Shown: piece after piece, positions 8,348 through 17,251 of the stretch
How positions within the stretch are numbered: the stretch's first letter is position 1
Layout of the letters: every line of letters starts with the position of its first letter
Source: Streptomyces sp. CA-210063
Lineage (GTDB): Bacteria > Actinomycetota > Actinomycetes > Streptomycetales > Streptomycetaceae
Assembly (NCBI RefSeq): GCF_024612015.1
Contig: NZ_CP102512.1
Coordinates: 2,542,001-2,606,000 of the forward strand
Direction: 5' to 3'
Length of the DNA stretch: 64,000 bases
Program-made: the position numbers and the translations under genes
The notes under the pieces: model-generated
What the model was told of the DNA's origin: nothing
What the model saw: the letters and a program-made list of their open reading frames with translations, nothing else
The model's database searches: none

Positions 8348-9166
8348 TCAGTCGTGCCAGGCTCCCAGGTCCTCCAGACGGGCCTGGAGGACCTCGAAGA
8401 GGCCGGGTGGGCCCGCGATGGTCAGGTCGGGTGAGAGGGGCTCTGAGGGGCGGCCACCGGTCAGGGCGCCCGCTTCCCGGGCGATGAGGTCGCCCGCCGC
8501 GTAGTCCCAGGCGTTCAGACCGCGCTCGTAGTACGCGTCCAGGCGGCCCACGGCCACGTCGCACAGGTCGATCGCGGCCGAGCCGCCGCGCCGGATGTCC
8601 CGGACCTGGGGGATCAGCTCACGCAGTACGTCGGCCTGCCTCGCCCGGCGCTCGGCGAGGTAGCCGAAGCCGGTGCCGAGGAGGGCCAGCTCCAGGGAGG
8701 GCGCGGGCCGCACGCGCGCGGGGCGGTCGTTCAGGTACGCGCCCTCGCCGAGGACGGCCCGGAAGGTCTCGCCGCGCACCGGGGCGTGGACCACGCCGAC
8801 GACGGTCTCGCCGTCCACCCGGGCCGCGATGGACACGGCCCAACTCGGCAGTCCGTACAGGTAGTTGACGGTGCCGTCGATGGGGTCGATCACCCACTGG
8901 ACGCCGCTGGTGCCCTCGACGCTGGCGCCCTCCTCGCCGAGCACGCCGTCGTGCGGCCTGCGCTCGGCCAGCAGGCCGGTGATCAGCTTCTCGGAGGCGA
9001 TGTCCATCTCGGTGACGACATCGACCGCGCTGGACTTGGTGGCGGCCACGCCGAGATCGTCGGGCCGGCCGTCGCGCAGGAAGGCTCCCGCGCGGTGGGC
9101 GGCGTCCAGGGCGATCTCCAGAAGTTCGGCCTTCAGGCCGTCCGGACGCTCGGGCTGGTCGGTCAT
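8348..9166 (-). CDS. Inositol monophosphatase family protein
   Basis: A 272-residue Mg2+-dependent, Li+-sensitive phosphatase family member. Metal ligands are visible: EE in GEEG (78-79), DPIDGT (94-99) and the C-terminal WDYAAGDLI. The substrate may be myo-inositol 1-phosphate, histidinol phosphate or another sugar phosphate; the sequence does not decide. The ATG at 9166 has GGAG four bases upstream; an in-frame ATG at 9178 would overlap the ferrochelatase stop as ATGA and is possible. Either way the gene is coupled to hemH and is the second gene of that transcript. Confidence 0.87.
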   Translation of the reverse strand: MTDQPERPDGLKAELLEIALDAAHRAGAFLRDGRPDDLGVAATKSSAVDVVTEMDIASEKLITGLLAERRPHDGVLGEEGASVEGTSGVQWVIDPIDGTVNYLYGLPSWAVSIAARVDGETVVGVVHAPVRGETFRAVLGEGAYLNDRPARVRPAPSLELALLGTGFGYLAERRARQADVLRELIPQVRDIRRGGSAAIDLCDVAVGRLDAYYERGLNAWDYAAGDLIAREAGALTGGRPSEPLSPDLTIAGPPGLFEVLQARLEDLGAWHD

Positions 9167-9174
9167 GGTGCTCC

Positions 9175-10302
9175 TCATGCGTACGGGCTGTCGGCGCCCG
9201 CGGCGGCGGGCCGCGGGGTGCGGGCCGGGCAGCAGCCGACCGGGCACAGGTTGTGGCCGGCGCCGAGCGCGCCGAGGGCACAGGGGGTCACGTCCTGGCC
9301 CCGCTCGGTATCGGCGCGCTCCAGGACCAGGTCGCGGATCGCGGCGGCGAACCGCGGGTCGGCGCCCACGGTGGCCGAGCGGCGGACCGGCAGGCCCAGC
9401 TCCTCGCCCTTGGCCATGGCCTCGGTGTCGAGGTCGTACAGAACCTCCATGTGGTCCGAGACGAACCCGATGGGCGCCATCACGACGGCCGGGACACCGG
9501 AGCCGTGCAGCTCCTCCAGGTGGTCGCAGATGTCCGGCTCCAGCCAGGGGATGTGCGGGGCGCCGGAGCGGGACTGGTAGACGAGCTGCCAGGGGTGCTC
9601 GACGCCGGTCCGCTCGCGCACGGCGTCGGCGATGAGCTGGGAGACGTCCAGGTGCTCCGCGACGTACGCGCCGCCGTCCCCGTGGCCCTCGACCGGGCCG
9701 GAGGTGTCCGCGGAGGCGTTCGGGATGGAGTGCGTGCAGAAGGCGATGTGCGCGCCGTCGCGGACGTCCTCGGGGAGGTCGGCGAGCGCTTCCACGACGC
9801 CGTCGATCATCGGCTCCAGGAAGCCCGGGTGGTTGAAGTAGTGCCGGATCTTGTCGATCCTCGGCAGCTCCAGGCCCTCGGCCTCCAGGGCGGCGAGCGA
9901 GTCGGCGAGGTTCTCGCGGTACTGGCGGCAGCCCGAGTACGAGGCGTACGCGCTGGTGGCGAGGACCAGGACGCGGCGGCGGCCGTCGGTGACCATCTCG
10001 CGCAGGGTGTCGGTCAGGTAGGGCGCCCAGTTGCGGTTGCCCCAGTAGATCGGCAGGTCCAGACCGTGCTCGGCGAAGTCCTTGCGGAGGGCGTCCAGCA
10101 GGGCCCGGTTCTGGTCGTTGATGGGGCTGACCCCGCCGAACAGGAAGTAGTGCTGCCCGACTTCCTTGAGGCGTTCCTTGGGGATGCCGCGCCCCCGCGT
10201 CACGTTCTCCAGGAACGGGACCACGTCGTCCGGGCCCTCCGGGCCGCCGAACGAGAGCAGGAGCAGGGCGTCGTAGGGGGTGGCGTCGTGCGCGTGTGGC
10301 AT
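9175..10302 (-). CDS. hemH: Ferrochelatase (coproporphyrin ferrochelatase in actinobacteria)
   Basis: A 375-residue class II chelatase inserting Fe2+ into a porphyrin. [14 protein letters not shown] opens the fold; the catalytic His lies in [12 protein letters not shown], and the acidic metal path in [17 protein letters not shown]. The C terminus carries clustered cysteines ([11 protein letters not shown]) plus an internal Cys, consistent with the [2Fe-2S] cluster of actinobacterial enzymes. In this phylum the pathway runs through coproporphyrin, so CpfC is an equally good name. It starts with ATG and is divergent from an MFS gene, with an iron-box-like site between them. Confidence 0.95.
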   Translation of the reverse strand: MPHAHDATPYDALLLLSFGGPEGPDDVVPFLENVTRGRGIPKERLKEVGQHYFLFGGVSPINDQNRALLDALRKDFAEHGLDLPIYWGNRNWAPYLTDTLREMVTDGRRRVLVLATSAYASYSGCRQYRENLADSLAALEAEGLELPRIDKIRHYFNHPGFLEPMIDGVVEALADLPEDVRDGAHIAFCTHSIPNASADTSGPVEGHGDGGAYVAEHLDVSQLIADAVRERTGVEHPWQLVYQSRSGAPHIPWLEPDICDHLEELHGSGVPAVVMAPIGFVSDHMEVLYDLDTEAMAKGEELGLPVRRSATVGADPRFAAAIRDLVLERADTERGQDVTPCALGALGAGHNLCPVGCCPARTPRPAAAGADSPYA

Positions 10303-10362
10303 GTCTCCGATCCTGCCATCCGGCGCCGACAGCCAGGGTCCCGGCCCATGCCCGAGGATGAC

Positions 10363-10381
10363 TTAGGGTTACCTCACCCGT
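10363..10381. promoter_or_regulatory. Iron-box-like site between hemH and the MFS gene
   Basis: The 19 bases starting TTAGGGTTACCTCACC match the streptomycete DmdR/DtxR iron-box consensus at 12 positions, including the outer TTAGG and the inner CTCACC. The site lies 61 bases upstream of hemH and 72 bases upstream of the MFS start. Regulation by iron is plausible for both genes, but the match is imperfect. Confidence 0.45.
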
Positions 10382-10452
10382 AAGCTGTATCGACGGAATT
10401 CACGCCTTACGAGGAACCAGTTCCTCCCCTTACCGGACCGACCGGAGCCCCC

Positions 10453-11694
10453 GTGCCCAGCCCTTACACCGCCCTCTTCGCCGCACCCGGCACCAAGGGC
10501 TTCACCGCCGCGGGTCTCCTGGGTCGGATGCCGCTGTCCATGATGGGCATCGGCGTGGTCACGATGATCTCCCAGCTCACCGGGCGGTACGGTCTGGCCG
10601 GCGCGCTCTCGGCGACCATCGCGCTGTCCGCCGCCGTGCTCGGCCCGCAGATCTCCCGCCTGGTGGACCAGTACGGGCAGCGGCGGGTGCTGCGCCCGGC
10701 GACCCTCTTCGCGCTCGCCGCGTCCGCGGGGCTGCTGTTCGCCGCGCACCACCGCTGGCCGGACTGGGTCCTGTACGTCTGCTCGGCGGGCATCGGCTGC
10801 GTGCCGAGCCTCGGCGCGATGACCCGGGCGCGCTGGGCGGCCCTGTACCGGGGCACCCCGCACCTGCACACCGCGTACTCCTTCGAGTCGGTCGTCGACG
10901 AGGTCTGCTTCATCTTCGGGCCGATCATCTCCATCGGGCTGTCCACGGCGTGGTTCCCGGAGGCCGGGCCGCTGCTCGCCGCCTGCTTCCTCGCGGTCGG
11001 CGTCTTCTGGCTGACCGCCCAGCGCGCCACCGAACCGGCGCCGCATCCGCGCGAGCACCACGACCAGGGCCGCTCGGCGCTGCGCTCGCCCGGACTGCGG
11101 GTCCTGGTGGCCACCTTCGTGGCGACCGGGGCGATCTTCGGGGCCGTCGACGTGGTCACCGTGGCCTTCGCCGAGGAGCAGGGTCACAAGGCCGCCGCGA
11201 GCGTCGTCCTGGCCGTCTACGCGGCCGGTTCCTGCGCCGCGGGCATCGTCTTCGGACTGCTGCGCTTCACAGGGGCCGCCGAGCTTCGCTGGCTGCTGGG
11301 CGTGTGTGCCATGGCCGTGAGTATGATCCCCCTCCTACTGGTCGGAAACTTGCCGTTTCTGGCCGTGGCGCTCTTCGTCGCCGGCCTGTCCATCGCACCC
11401 ACGATGATCACGACGATGGCCCTGATCGAGGAGCACGTACCACGCGCGCAACTGACCGAGGGCATGACCTGGGTGGGCACCGGGCTCGCGGTCGGTGTCG
11501 CGCTCGGCTCCTCGGTGTCCGGCTGGGTGATCGACGCGGCCGGGGCCGAGGCGGGGTACGTGGTTCCGGCGGCGTCCGGGGCCGCCGCGGTCGCGGTCGG
11601 TTTCCTCGGGTACCGCCGGCTGCGCAGGCCGGCTCCAAGGCGGGGAGGGCCCCATGAGCACCACAGTGATCGGGAAGAGCGGCACGTGGCGTAA
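10453..11694 (+). CDS. Major facilitator superfamily transporter
   Basis: A 413-residue protein with about 12 predicted membrane helices and a short His/Arg-rich central loop (about residues 195-210) between two six-helix halves. The motif LVDQYGQRRVLRP in loop 2-3 corresponds to MFS motif A. The substrate is unknown; the iron-box-like site upstream raises the possibility of a siderophore or haem-related export role. The GTG start is preceded by GGAG. The 3' end overlaps the next gene by 41 bases, so the two are expected to be co-expressed. Confidence 0.85.
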   Translation: MPSPYTALFAAPGTKGFTAAGLLGRMPLSMMGIGVVTMISQLTGRYGLAGALSATIALSAAVLGPQISRLVDQYGQRRVLRPATLFALAASAGLLFAAHHRWPDWVLYVCSAGIGCVPSLGAMTRARWAALYRGTPHLHTAYSFESVVDEVCFIFGPIISIGLSTAWFPEAGPLLAACFLAVGVFWLTAQRATEPAPHPREHHDQGRSALRSPGLRVLVATFVATGAIFGAVDVVTVAFAEEQGHKAAASVVLAVYAAGSCAAGIVFGLLRFTGAAELRWLLGVCAMAVSMIPLLLVGNLPFLAVALFVAGLSIAPTMITTMALIEEHVPRAQLTEGMTWVGTGLAVGVALGSSVSGWVIDAAGAEAGYVVPAASGAAAVAVGFLGYRRLRRPAPRRGGPHEHHSDREERHVA

Positions 11695-12973
11695 CTGGGC
11701 GGGGAACGTCACCGCCCGGCCCGTACGGGAGGTCACCCCTGTCACCGTCGAGGAACTCGCCGCGGCCGTGCGGAAGGCCGCCGAGGACGACCTCAGGGTG
11801 AAGGCCGTCGGTACGGGCCACTCCTTCACGGCCGCCGCCGCGACCGACGGCGTATTGATCCGCCCTCAACTGTTGACGGGCATACGCAAGATTGATCGGG
11901 AGGCCATGACCGTCACGGTGGCCGCCGGCACTCCGCTCAAGAGACTCAACATGGCGCTCGCGCGCGAGGGACTGTCGCTCACGAACATGGGCGACATCAT
12001 GGAGCAGACGGTCTCCGGCGCGACCAGCACCGGCACCCACGGCACCGGCCGCGACTCGGCCTCGATCGCCGCCCAGATCCGGGGACTCGAACTGGTCACC
12101 GCCGACGGCTCCGTCCTGACCTGTTCCGCGACGGAGAACCCGGACGTCTTCGCGGCCGCCCGCGTCGGCATCGGCGCCCTCGGCATCGTCACGGCGATCA
12201 CCTTCGCGGTGGAGCCGATCTTCCTCCTCACGGCACGCGAGGAACCGATGCCGTTCGAGAGGGTGCTGGCCGAGTTCGACGAACTCCACGCCGAGAACGA
12301 GCACTTCGAGTTCTACTGGTTCCCGCACACGGGCAACACCAACACCAAGCGCAACAACCGCAGCGCGGGACCCGAGAGGCCCGTGCCGCAGCTGAACAGC
12401 TGGTTCGAGGACGAGTTCCTCTCCAACGGGGTATTCCATGTGGCCAACTTGGTCGGCCAGGCGGCCCCCGCCACCATCCCGACGATCGCGCGGATCTCCA
12501 GCCGGGCCCTGTCCGCGCGGACGTACACCGACATCCCCTACAAGGTCTTCACGTCTCCGCGCCGAGTGCGCTTCGTGGAGATGGAGTTCGCCGTTCCGCG
12601 CGAGGCCCTGGTGGACACGCTGCGTGAACTCAAGGCGATGGTCGACCGTTCGAACCTGCGCGTCAGCTTCCCCGTCGAGGTCCGCACCGCCCCGGCCGAC
12701 GACATCACACTCTCCACCGCCTCCGGACGCGAGAGCGCGTACATCGCCGTGCACATGTTCAGGGGCACGCCCTATCAGGCGTACTTCACCGCCGCCGAGC
12801 GGATCTTCACCGCGCACGAGGGGCGGCCGCACTGGGGCAAGGTGCACACGCGGGACACGGACTACTTCTCCAAGGTCTATCCCCGCTTCGGCGAGTTCAC
12901 CGCCCTGCGTGACCGGCTCGACCCCGAACGGCGTTTCCAGAACGACTACTTGCGCCGGGTGCTCGGGGCCTAG
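11654..12973 (+). CDS. FAD-dependent D-arabinono-1,4-lactone oxidase family protein
   Basis: A 439-residue VAO-superfamily flavoprotein. The FAD domain shows GTGHSFT with H56, the position that forms the covalent histidyl-FAD bond in relatives, then GDIMEQTVSGATSTGTHGTG and GALGIVTAITFAVEP. The C-terminal ALO domain ends in a HWGKVH motif and RFQNDYLRRVLG. Relatives oxidise aldonolactones or alditols; the substrate here is not known. The ATG has GGGGAGGG upstream and lies inside the end of the MFS gene, suggesting a transport-oxidation pair. No signal peptide is seen. Confidence 0.88.
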   Translation: MSTTVIGKSGTWRNWAGNVTARPVREVTPVTVEELAAAVRKAAEDDLRVKAVGTGHSFTAAAATDGVLIRPQLLTGIRKIDREAMTVTVAAGTPLKRLNMALAREGLSLTNMGDIMEQTVSGATSTGTHGTGRDSASIAAQIRGLELVTADGSVLTCSATENPDVFAAARVGIGALGIVTAITFAVEPIFLLTAREEPMPFERVLAEFDELHAENEHFEFYWFPHTGNTNTKRNNRSAGPERPVPQLNSWFEDEFLSNGVFHVANLVGQAAPATIPTIARISSRALSARTYTDIPYKVFTSPRRVRFVEMEFAVPREALVDTLRELKAMVDRSNLRVSFPVEVRTAPADDITLSTASGRESAYIAVHMFRGTPYQAYFTAAERIFTAHEGRPHWGKVHTRDTDYFSKVYPRFGEFTALRDRLDPERRFQNDYLRRVLGA

Positions 12974-13374
12974 CCGGTCGGGTGGTTCTGGTGATCGCGT
13001 GAAGCAGGTCCCTCCGGAGGTCACGAAAAGGTCTGTTCCGGCGGCCGATTGGCGTCTCTCATGAGAAGTTGAGCGGCGTGCCGATCCACGCAAGTGGCCC
13101 GAATGGAGTACTGTTGCGAGCCCTGGGTCCGGACCCTCGCCAGGGTGGCCGGGGCCCTTGAGGACCGCCGGGAGGGGGATCGTTGCACAGGGTGATGAGG
13201 TTCGTCACTTAGCGTTGCGAATAGGTAACCGTGCCATAACGGCGGCCTCGGGTTCACGCCCGACACGCCGGGCAACTCGGCAAGGTTGTGGCAGGCTGCA
13301 CCCGGGCAGGCCACACTCGACTAGCGGAAGCAGCGACGCACGTGACGTCGGCAGGCACCACCCGGGAGGTCCCC
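12974..13374 (+). other. 401-base region upstream of sepH
   Basis: No gene is supported. The only notable structure is a short CCTCCGGAGG palindrome near 13012. The region presumably holds the sepH promoter, but no convincing -35/-10 pair was identified. Confidence 0.4.
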
Positions 13375-14400
13375 ATGCCCGAACTGCGTGTCGTGGCCGT
13401 CTCCAATGACGGCACACGGCTGGTGCTGAAGGCTGCCGATTCCACGGAGTACACGCTTCCGATCGACGAACGGCTGCGTGCCGCCGTGCGCGGCGACCGT
13501 CCTCGCCTCGGCCAGATCGAGATCGAGGTGGAGAGCCATCTCCGCCCCCGTGACATCCAGGCGCGTATACGCGCGGGTGCCACGGCCGAGGAAGTCGCGC
13601 AGCTCGCCGGTATCCCCGTCGACCGGGTACGCCGGTTCGAGGGTCCCGTGCTGGCCGAGCGTGCCTTCATGGCCGAGCGGGCCCGCAAGACCCCGGTCCG
13701 CCGCCCCGGCGAGAACGCCGGCCCCCAGCTCGGCGAGGCCGTACAGGAGCGACTGCTGCTGCGCGGCGCCGAGAAGGACACCGTGCAGTGGGACTCGTGG
13801 CGCCGCGACGACGGCACCTGGGAAGTCCTGTTGGTGTACTGCGTCGCGGGCGAACCGCACTCGGCGAGCTGGACGTACGACCCGCCCCGGCGGCTCGTCC
13901 AGGCCGTCGACGACGAGGCGCGTTCGCTGATCGGCGAGTCCGACGACCTCGGGGCGCCCGAGCCGAGCTTCCCGTTCGTGCCGAGGATCGCGCGGCTGCC
14001 CCGGGACCGCCCCCTGGACCGCCAGGCGGAACGTCCCGTCCTGCCCGCTCCCCCCGAGCCCGACGAGGAGATCGTGAGCGAGCGCGACTCGCTCACGAGC
14101 ATCCTGGAGGCCGTCCCCAGCTACCGGGGCGACCTGGTGGTGCCCGAACTGCCCTCCGCCGAACCGCAGGAGGAGCCGGTCGAGGAAGTGGCGGAGGAGG
14201 AGTCCGCGGCCCCCGCGGCCTCGGCCGGTTCCGCCTACGCGGACGTCCTCATGCCGCGGTCGGTCAACGGCCACCGCGACCGGCTCATCGGCGCCACCGA
14301 CCGCCAGGCCGAGGCCGACGGCGTCCGGCCGGGTCGTCGCGCGGCCGTGCCGAGCTGGGACGAGATCGTGTTCGGTACGCGACGCAAAAAACAGGAGTAG
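13375..14400 (+). CDS. sepH: Cell division protein SepH (DUF3071)
   Basis: A 341-residue protein. The N-terminal DUF3071 region contains a helix-turn-helix-like segment (about 56-90: DIQARIRAGATAEEVAQLAG, then IPVDRVRRFEGPVLAER), the part of SepH reported to stimulate FtsZ assembly in Streptomyces. A conserved WDSWRRDDGTWEV-type segment follows (about 140-180). The C-terminal ~150 residues are acidic, Pro/Glu-rich and variable, ending in a basic RRKKQE tail. It acts in the cytoplasm at vegetative and sporulation septa. The ATG at 13375 has GGGAGG six bases upstream; an in-frame extension lacks coding character. Confidence 0.93.
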   Translation: MPELRVVAVSNDGTRLVLKAADSTEYTLPIDERLRAAVRGDRPRLGQIEIEVESHLRPRDIQARIRAGATAEEVAQLAGIPVDRVRRFEGPVLAERAFMAERARKTPVRRPGENAGPQLGEAVQERLLLRGAEKDTVQWDSWRRDDGTWEVLLVYCVAGEPHSASWTYDPPRRLVQAVDDEARSLIGESDDLGAPEPSFPFVPRIARLPRDRPLDRQAERPVLPAPPEPDEEIVSERDSLTSILEAVPSYRGDLVVPELPSAEPQEEPVEEVAEEESAAPAASAGSAYADVLMPRSVNGHRDRLIGATDRQAEADGVRPGRRAAVPSWDEIVFGTRRKKQE

Positions 14401-14483
14401 CGGGACTACAGCGGTGTGCGGCGAGACTGATCGTTCAAGCAGATCCGTTTCTCTTCTGTGCAGGATCGGTCATTCATACGTCT

Positions 14484-14516
14484 GTGGGGCCCGTGTCGTT
14501 CAGACACGGGCCCCAC
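14484..14516. terminator. Bidirectional terminator between sepH and the sulfurtransferase gene
   Basis: A perfect 14-bp stem (GTGGGGCCCGTGTC with GACACGGGCCCCAC) and a five-base loop lie between converging genes, serving both strands. Confidence 0.88.
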
Positions 14517-14536
14517 GGCATGCCGTCAGCGCCGGC

Positions 14537-15364
14537 TCACTGCGGGTCGGGTCCGGTGGCGACCGGGCGGCTGCCGTCCCGGGACCACTCCGACCACGAG
14601 CCGACATAGAGGGCGGCCGGGATGCCCGCGACGGCCAGTGCCAGCACCTGGTGGGCGCCGGAGACGCCCGAGCCGCAGTAGACGCCGACCTCGGACTCGG
14701 CGGTCGCGCCGAGTCCCTTGAAGCGGTCGGCGAGTTCGGCGGCGGACCGGAAGCGGCCGGATTCGGCCACGTTCTCCGTGGTCGGGGCCGACACCGCGCC
14801 CGGGATGTGGCCGCCGACCGGGTCGATGGGTTCCACGTCGCCGCGGTAGCGCTCGGCGGCGCGCGCGTCCAGGAGCAGCCCGGTGCGGGCCAGCGTGGCG
14901 GTGCCGTCCGCGTCGAGCAGCGGCAGCGCGCCGGGAACGGGCTCGAAGGTGCCGGGCGCAGGCTCCGGGATCTCGGCCGTCAACGGGCCCTCCCAGGCTG
15001 CCAGACCGCCGTCCAGGACCCGCACCGACGGGTGACCCGCCCAGCGGAGCAGCCACCACGCGCGCGCGGCGGCCCAGTTGAGCCCGCCGTCGTAGACGAC
15101 CACGGGGCGGTCGGCGGAGACCCCGGCCGCCCGCATCGCCGTACCGAAGGCATCGAGGTCGGGCAGCGGATGGCGGCCGCCGGAGCCTGCGGGGCCGGCG
15201 AGTTCGGAATCCAGATCGACGAAGACGGCCCCGGGGATGTGCGCCCGCTCGTACTCGGGGCGCAGGTTCGGGCCGCCCAACTGCCAGCGGACGTCCAGGA
15301 GGACCGGTGGGCGCGCTCCCGCCAGCTCGCTCGCGAGGTCGGCGGCGGAGATGATGGCGTTCAT
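14537..15364 (-). CDS. Two-domain rhodanese-type sulfurtransferase
   Basis: A 275-residue tandem rhodanese protein. Domain 1 (about 1-130) includes LLDVRWQLGGPN and HIPGAVFVDLD. Domain 2 has the active-site loop CGSGVSGAH around residue 230, close to the CGSGVTA pattern of 3-mercaptopyruvate sulfurtransferases and distinct from the thiosulfate-type CRKGVT. It probably moves sulfane sulfur to cyanide or thiols in the cytoplasm. The ATG at 15364 follows GAGGA. The same frame stays open for about 1.1 kb upstream, but that part is antisense to the VOC gene. Confidence 0.9.
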   Translation of the reverse strand: MNAIISAADLASELAGARPPVLLDVRWQLGGPNLRPEYERAHIPGAVFVDLDSELAGPAGSGGRHPLPDLDAFGTAMRAAGVSADRPVVVYDGGLNWAAARAWWLLRWAGHPSVRVLDGGLAAWEGPLTAEIPEPAPGTFEPVPGALPLLDADGTATLARTGLLLDARAAERYRGDVEPIDPVGGHIPGAVSAPTTENVAESGRFRSAAELADRFKGLGATAESEVGVYCGSGVSGAHQVLALAVAGIPAALYVGSWSEWSRDGSRPVATGPDPQ

Positions 15365-15694
15365 GGCCCCATCCTCGCGTACGGGGTGGCCGCGTCGTCC
15401 AGGTCCGGCTACTCTGCCCGCCGGGCGTTCCCGATCACCGGGCGTACGGGACCGGGCACATGCCGTACAACCGATGGTCACCGCACGGCGGCGAAGCGGA
15501 AAGCGACCGGTGCCGGCGAGCCGGGCATCCTCGCGTTCGGACGCGTCGCGCGGCGGTGCGGCGGTGCGGCGCGGGCCCATGGCACTACGGGTGGTGCGAG
15601 CATCGGCACGGCGCGTGATCGCATGTGGACGCGGTACACGCGTACGGAGGGCGGACGGACACGGCCGCCGCAAGGGGTCGAGGAGAGAGTGACG

Positions 15695-16489
15695 ATGACC
15701 GAGGCAGGGGGGTCGACCGGCCTGAACGGTACGGCGTATCCACCGGGCACACCTTGCTGGGTGAGTCTGATGGTGCACGGGACGGCCACGACCCAGGACT
15801 TCTACGGGGCGCTGTTCGGCTGGGAGTTCCAGCCCGGTCCCCAGCAGCTCGGCCCGTACGTGCGGGCACTGCTCGACGGGCGTCAGGTGGCGGGCATCGG
15901 CCAGTTGCCGCCCGACCGCCATCTTCCCATCGCCTGGACTCCGTACTTCGCCTCGGACGACGTGGATCTGACTGCGGAGACAGTGCGGAGCTGCGGCGGC
16001 ACCGTCGGGGTCGGCCCGCTGGACGCCGGGGATGCGGGCCGACTGGCGATCGCCTCCGATCCCGCGGGCGCCGTCTTCGGCATCTGGCAGGCGGAGGAGC
16101 ACGTCGGCGCGGACATCAAGGGCGCCCCCGGCACCCAAGCCTGGGACGAACTCCTCACCGTCGACAGCTCGCTCGTCGCCAAGTTCTACGAGACCGCCTT
16201 CGGCTACGACGAGGAGCCGACCGTCTCCGCCGACCTCGACTACGTCACCCTCCACATCGAGGGCCGCCCCGTCGCCGGCATCCATGGCGTCGGCAACGCC
16301 CTCCCCCGCGACCGAGGCCCCCACTGGCTGACCTACTTCGAGGTCACCGACCCCGACGAGGCCGCCAACCGCGTCATCGAACTGGGCGGCCACGTCCTCG
16401 AACCCACCCACGGCACTCCCCGCGGCTCTGTGGCCACCCTCGCCGACCCGGAGGGCGCCAAGTTCGCGGTGGTCCACACCGAACGCTGA
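15695..16489 (+). CDS. VOC-family protein with two glyoxalase-like domains
   Basis: A 264-residue protein with two vicinal-oxygen-chelate domains, about 15-130 (PCWVSLMVHGTATTQDFYG, ending FGIWQAEEH) and 140-262 (AWDELLTVDSSLVAKFYETA, ending KFAVVH). Each has the paired beta-alpha-beta-beta-beta units and an FYxxxFG-type segment. Such proteins include glyoxalases, dioxygenases and resistance binders; too few metal ligands are evident to name a reaction. AGGAG lies nine bases before the ATG; a GTG six bases earlier is too close to it. Confidence 0.83.
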   Translation: MTEAGGSTGLNGTAYPPGTPCWVSLMVHGTATTQDFYGALFGWEFQPGPQQLGPYVRALLDGRQVAGIGQLPPDRHLPIAWTPYFASDDVDLTAETVRSCGGTVGVGPLDAGDAGRLAIASDPAGAVFGIWQAEEHVGADIKGAPGTQAWDELLTVDSSLVAKFYETAFGYDEEPTVSADLDYVTLHIEGRPVAGIHGVGNALPRDRGPHWLTYFEVTDPDEAANRVIELGGHVLEPTHGTPRGSVATLADPEGAKFAVVHTER

Positions 16490-16538
16490 GCCGTCGGCGC
16501 GATCGGTCGAACGATCAGGTGATCCCCAGGCGGTCTCG

Positions 16539-17186
16539 TCAGACCGTCTCGACCGGCAGGACGTCCGGGGAGAGGACGCTCGCGTGGGCCGTGGCCGCTG
16601 TCATGCGGCGGCGGTGGTGGCGGCGGCAGAGGACTTCGTAGCCGATGTCGTCGGGTTGGTTGACGTCGCCGACGACGACCTGGGCGCCCTCGACGACCAT
16701 GTGGCCACCTATGGTGCGGGCGTTGTGGGTGGCGCGGGCGCCGCACCAGCAGAGGGCCTCGACCTGGAGGACCTCGACGCGGTCGGCCAGCTCGACCAGC
16801 CGCTGGGAGCCGGGGAAGAGCTTGGACCGGAAGTCGGTCGTGATGCCGAAGGCGTAGACGTCGAGGCCCAGGTCGTCCACGACGCGGGCGAGTTGGTCGA
16901 TCTGCTCGGGGGCGAGGAACTGCGCCTCGTCGGCGATCACATAGTCCGCGCGGCGGCCCTGGGAGAGATGGTCGACGAGGTACCCGTAGAGGTCCTGGCC
17001 GTCCTCGACCTCCACGGCGTCGGTGACCAGGCCCAGCCGTGACGACAACTTGCCCTCGCCCGCGCGGTCGTCACGCGTGAAGATCATGCCCTGGAGGCCG
17101 CGCGCCGAGCGGTTGTGCTCTATCTGGAGGGCCAGCGTCGACTTCCCGCAGTCCATGGTTCCGGAGAAGAACACCAGCTCGGGCAT
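16539..17186 (-). CDS. tdk: Thymidine kinase
   Basis: A 215-residue type II thymidine kinase phosphorylating thymidine with ATP in pyrimidine salvage. The P-loop is SGTMDCGKST (8-17); the Walker B-like IADEAQF follows near residue 85, and the zinc-binding lasso has CWCG and CRRHH. The nucleoside-binding GDVNQ region is present. It is the last gene of an apparent DUF5998-phosphodiesterase-tdk transcript, 65 bases after the phosphodiesterase. The C-terminal tail after CRRHH is about 25 residues long. Confidence 0.96.
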   Translation of the reverse strand: MPELVFFSGTMDCGKSTLALQIEHNRSARGLQGMIFTRDDRAGEGKLSSRLGLVTDAVEVEDGQDLYGYLVDHLSQGRRADYVIADEAQFLAPEQIDQLARVVDDLGLDVYAFGITTDFRSKLFPGSQRLVELADRVEVLQVEALCWCGARATHNARTIGGHMVVEGAQVVVGDVNQPDDIGYEVLCRRHHRRRMTAATAHASVLSPDVLPVETV

Positions 17187-17251
17187 GGTGAGTTGAGCAC
17201 CTTTCGGCGAGGAGGCGAGGAGGCTGGGCGGATGACAGGACGGGCAGGGCT

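Noticed and set aside
14414..15694. N-terminal extension of the VOC protein over the sulfurtransferase gene
   Set aside because: It is antisense to a complete rhodanese protein; a good AGGAG and ATG at 15695 start the VOC domains properly.
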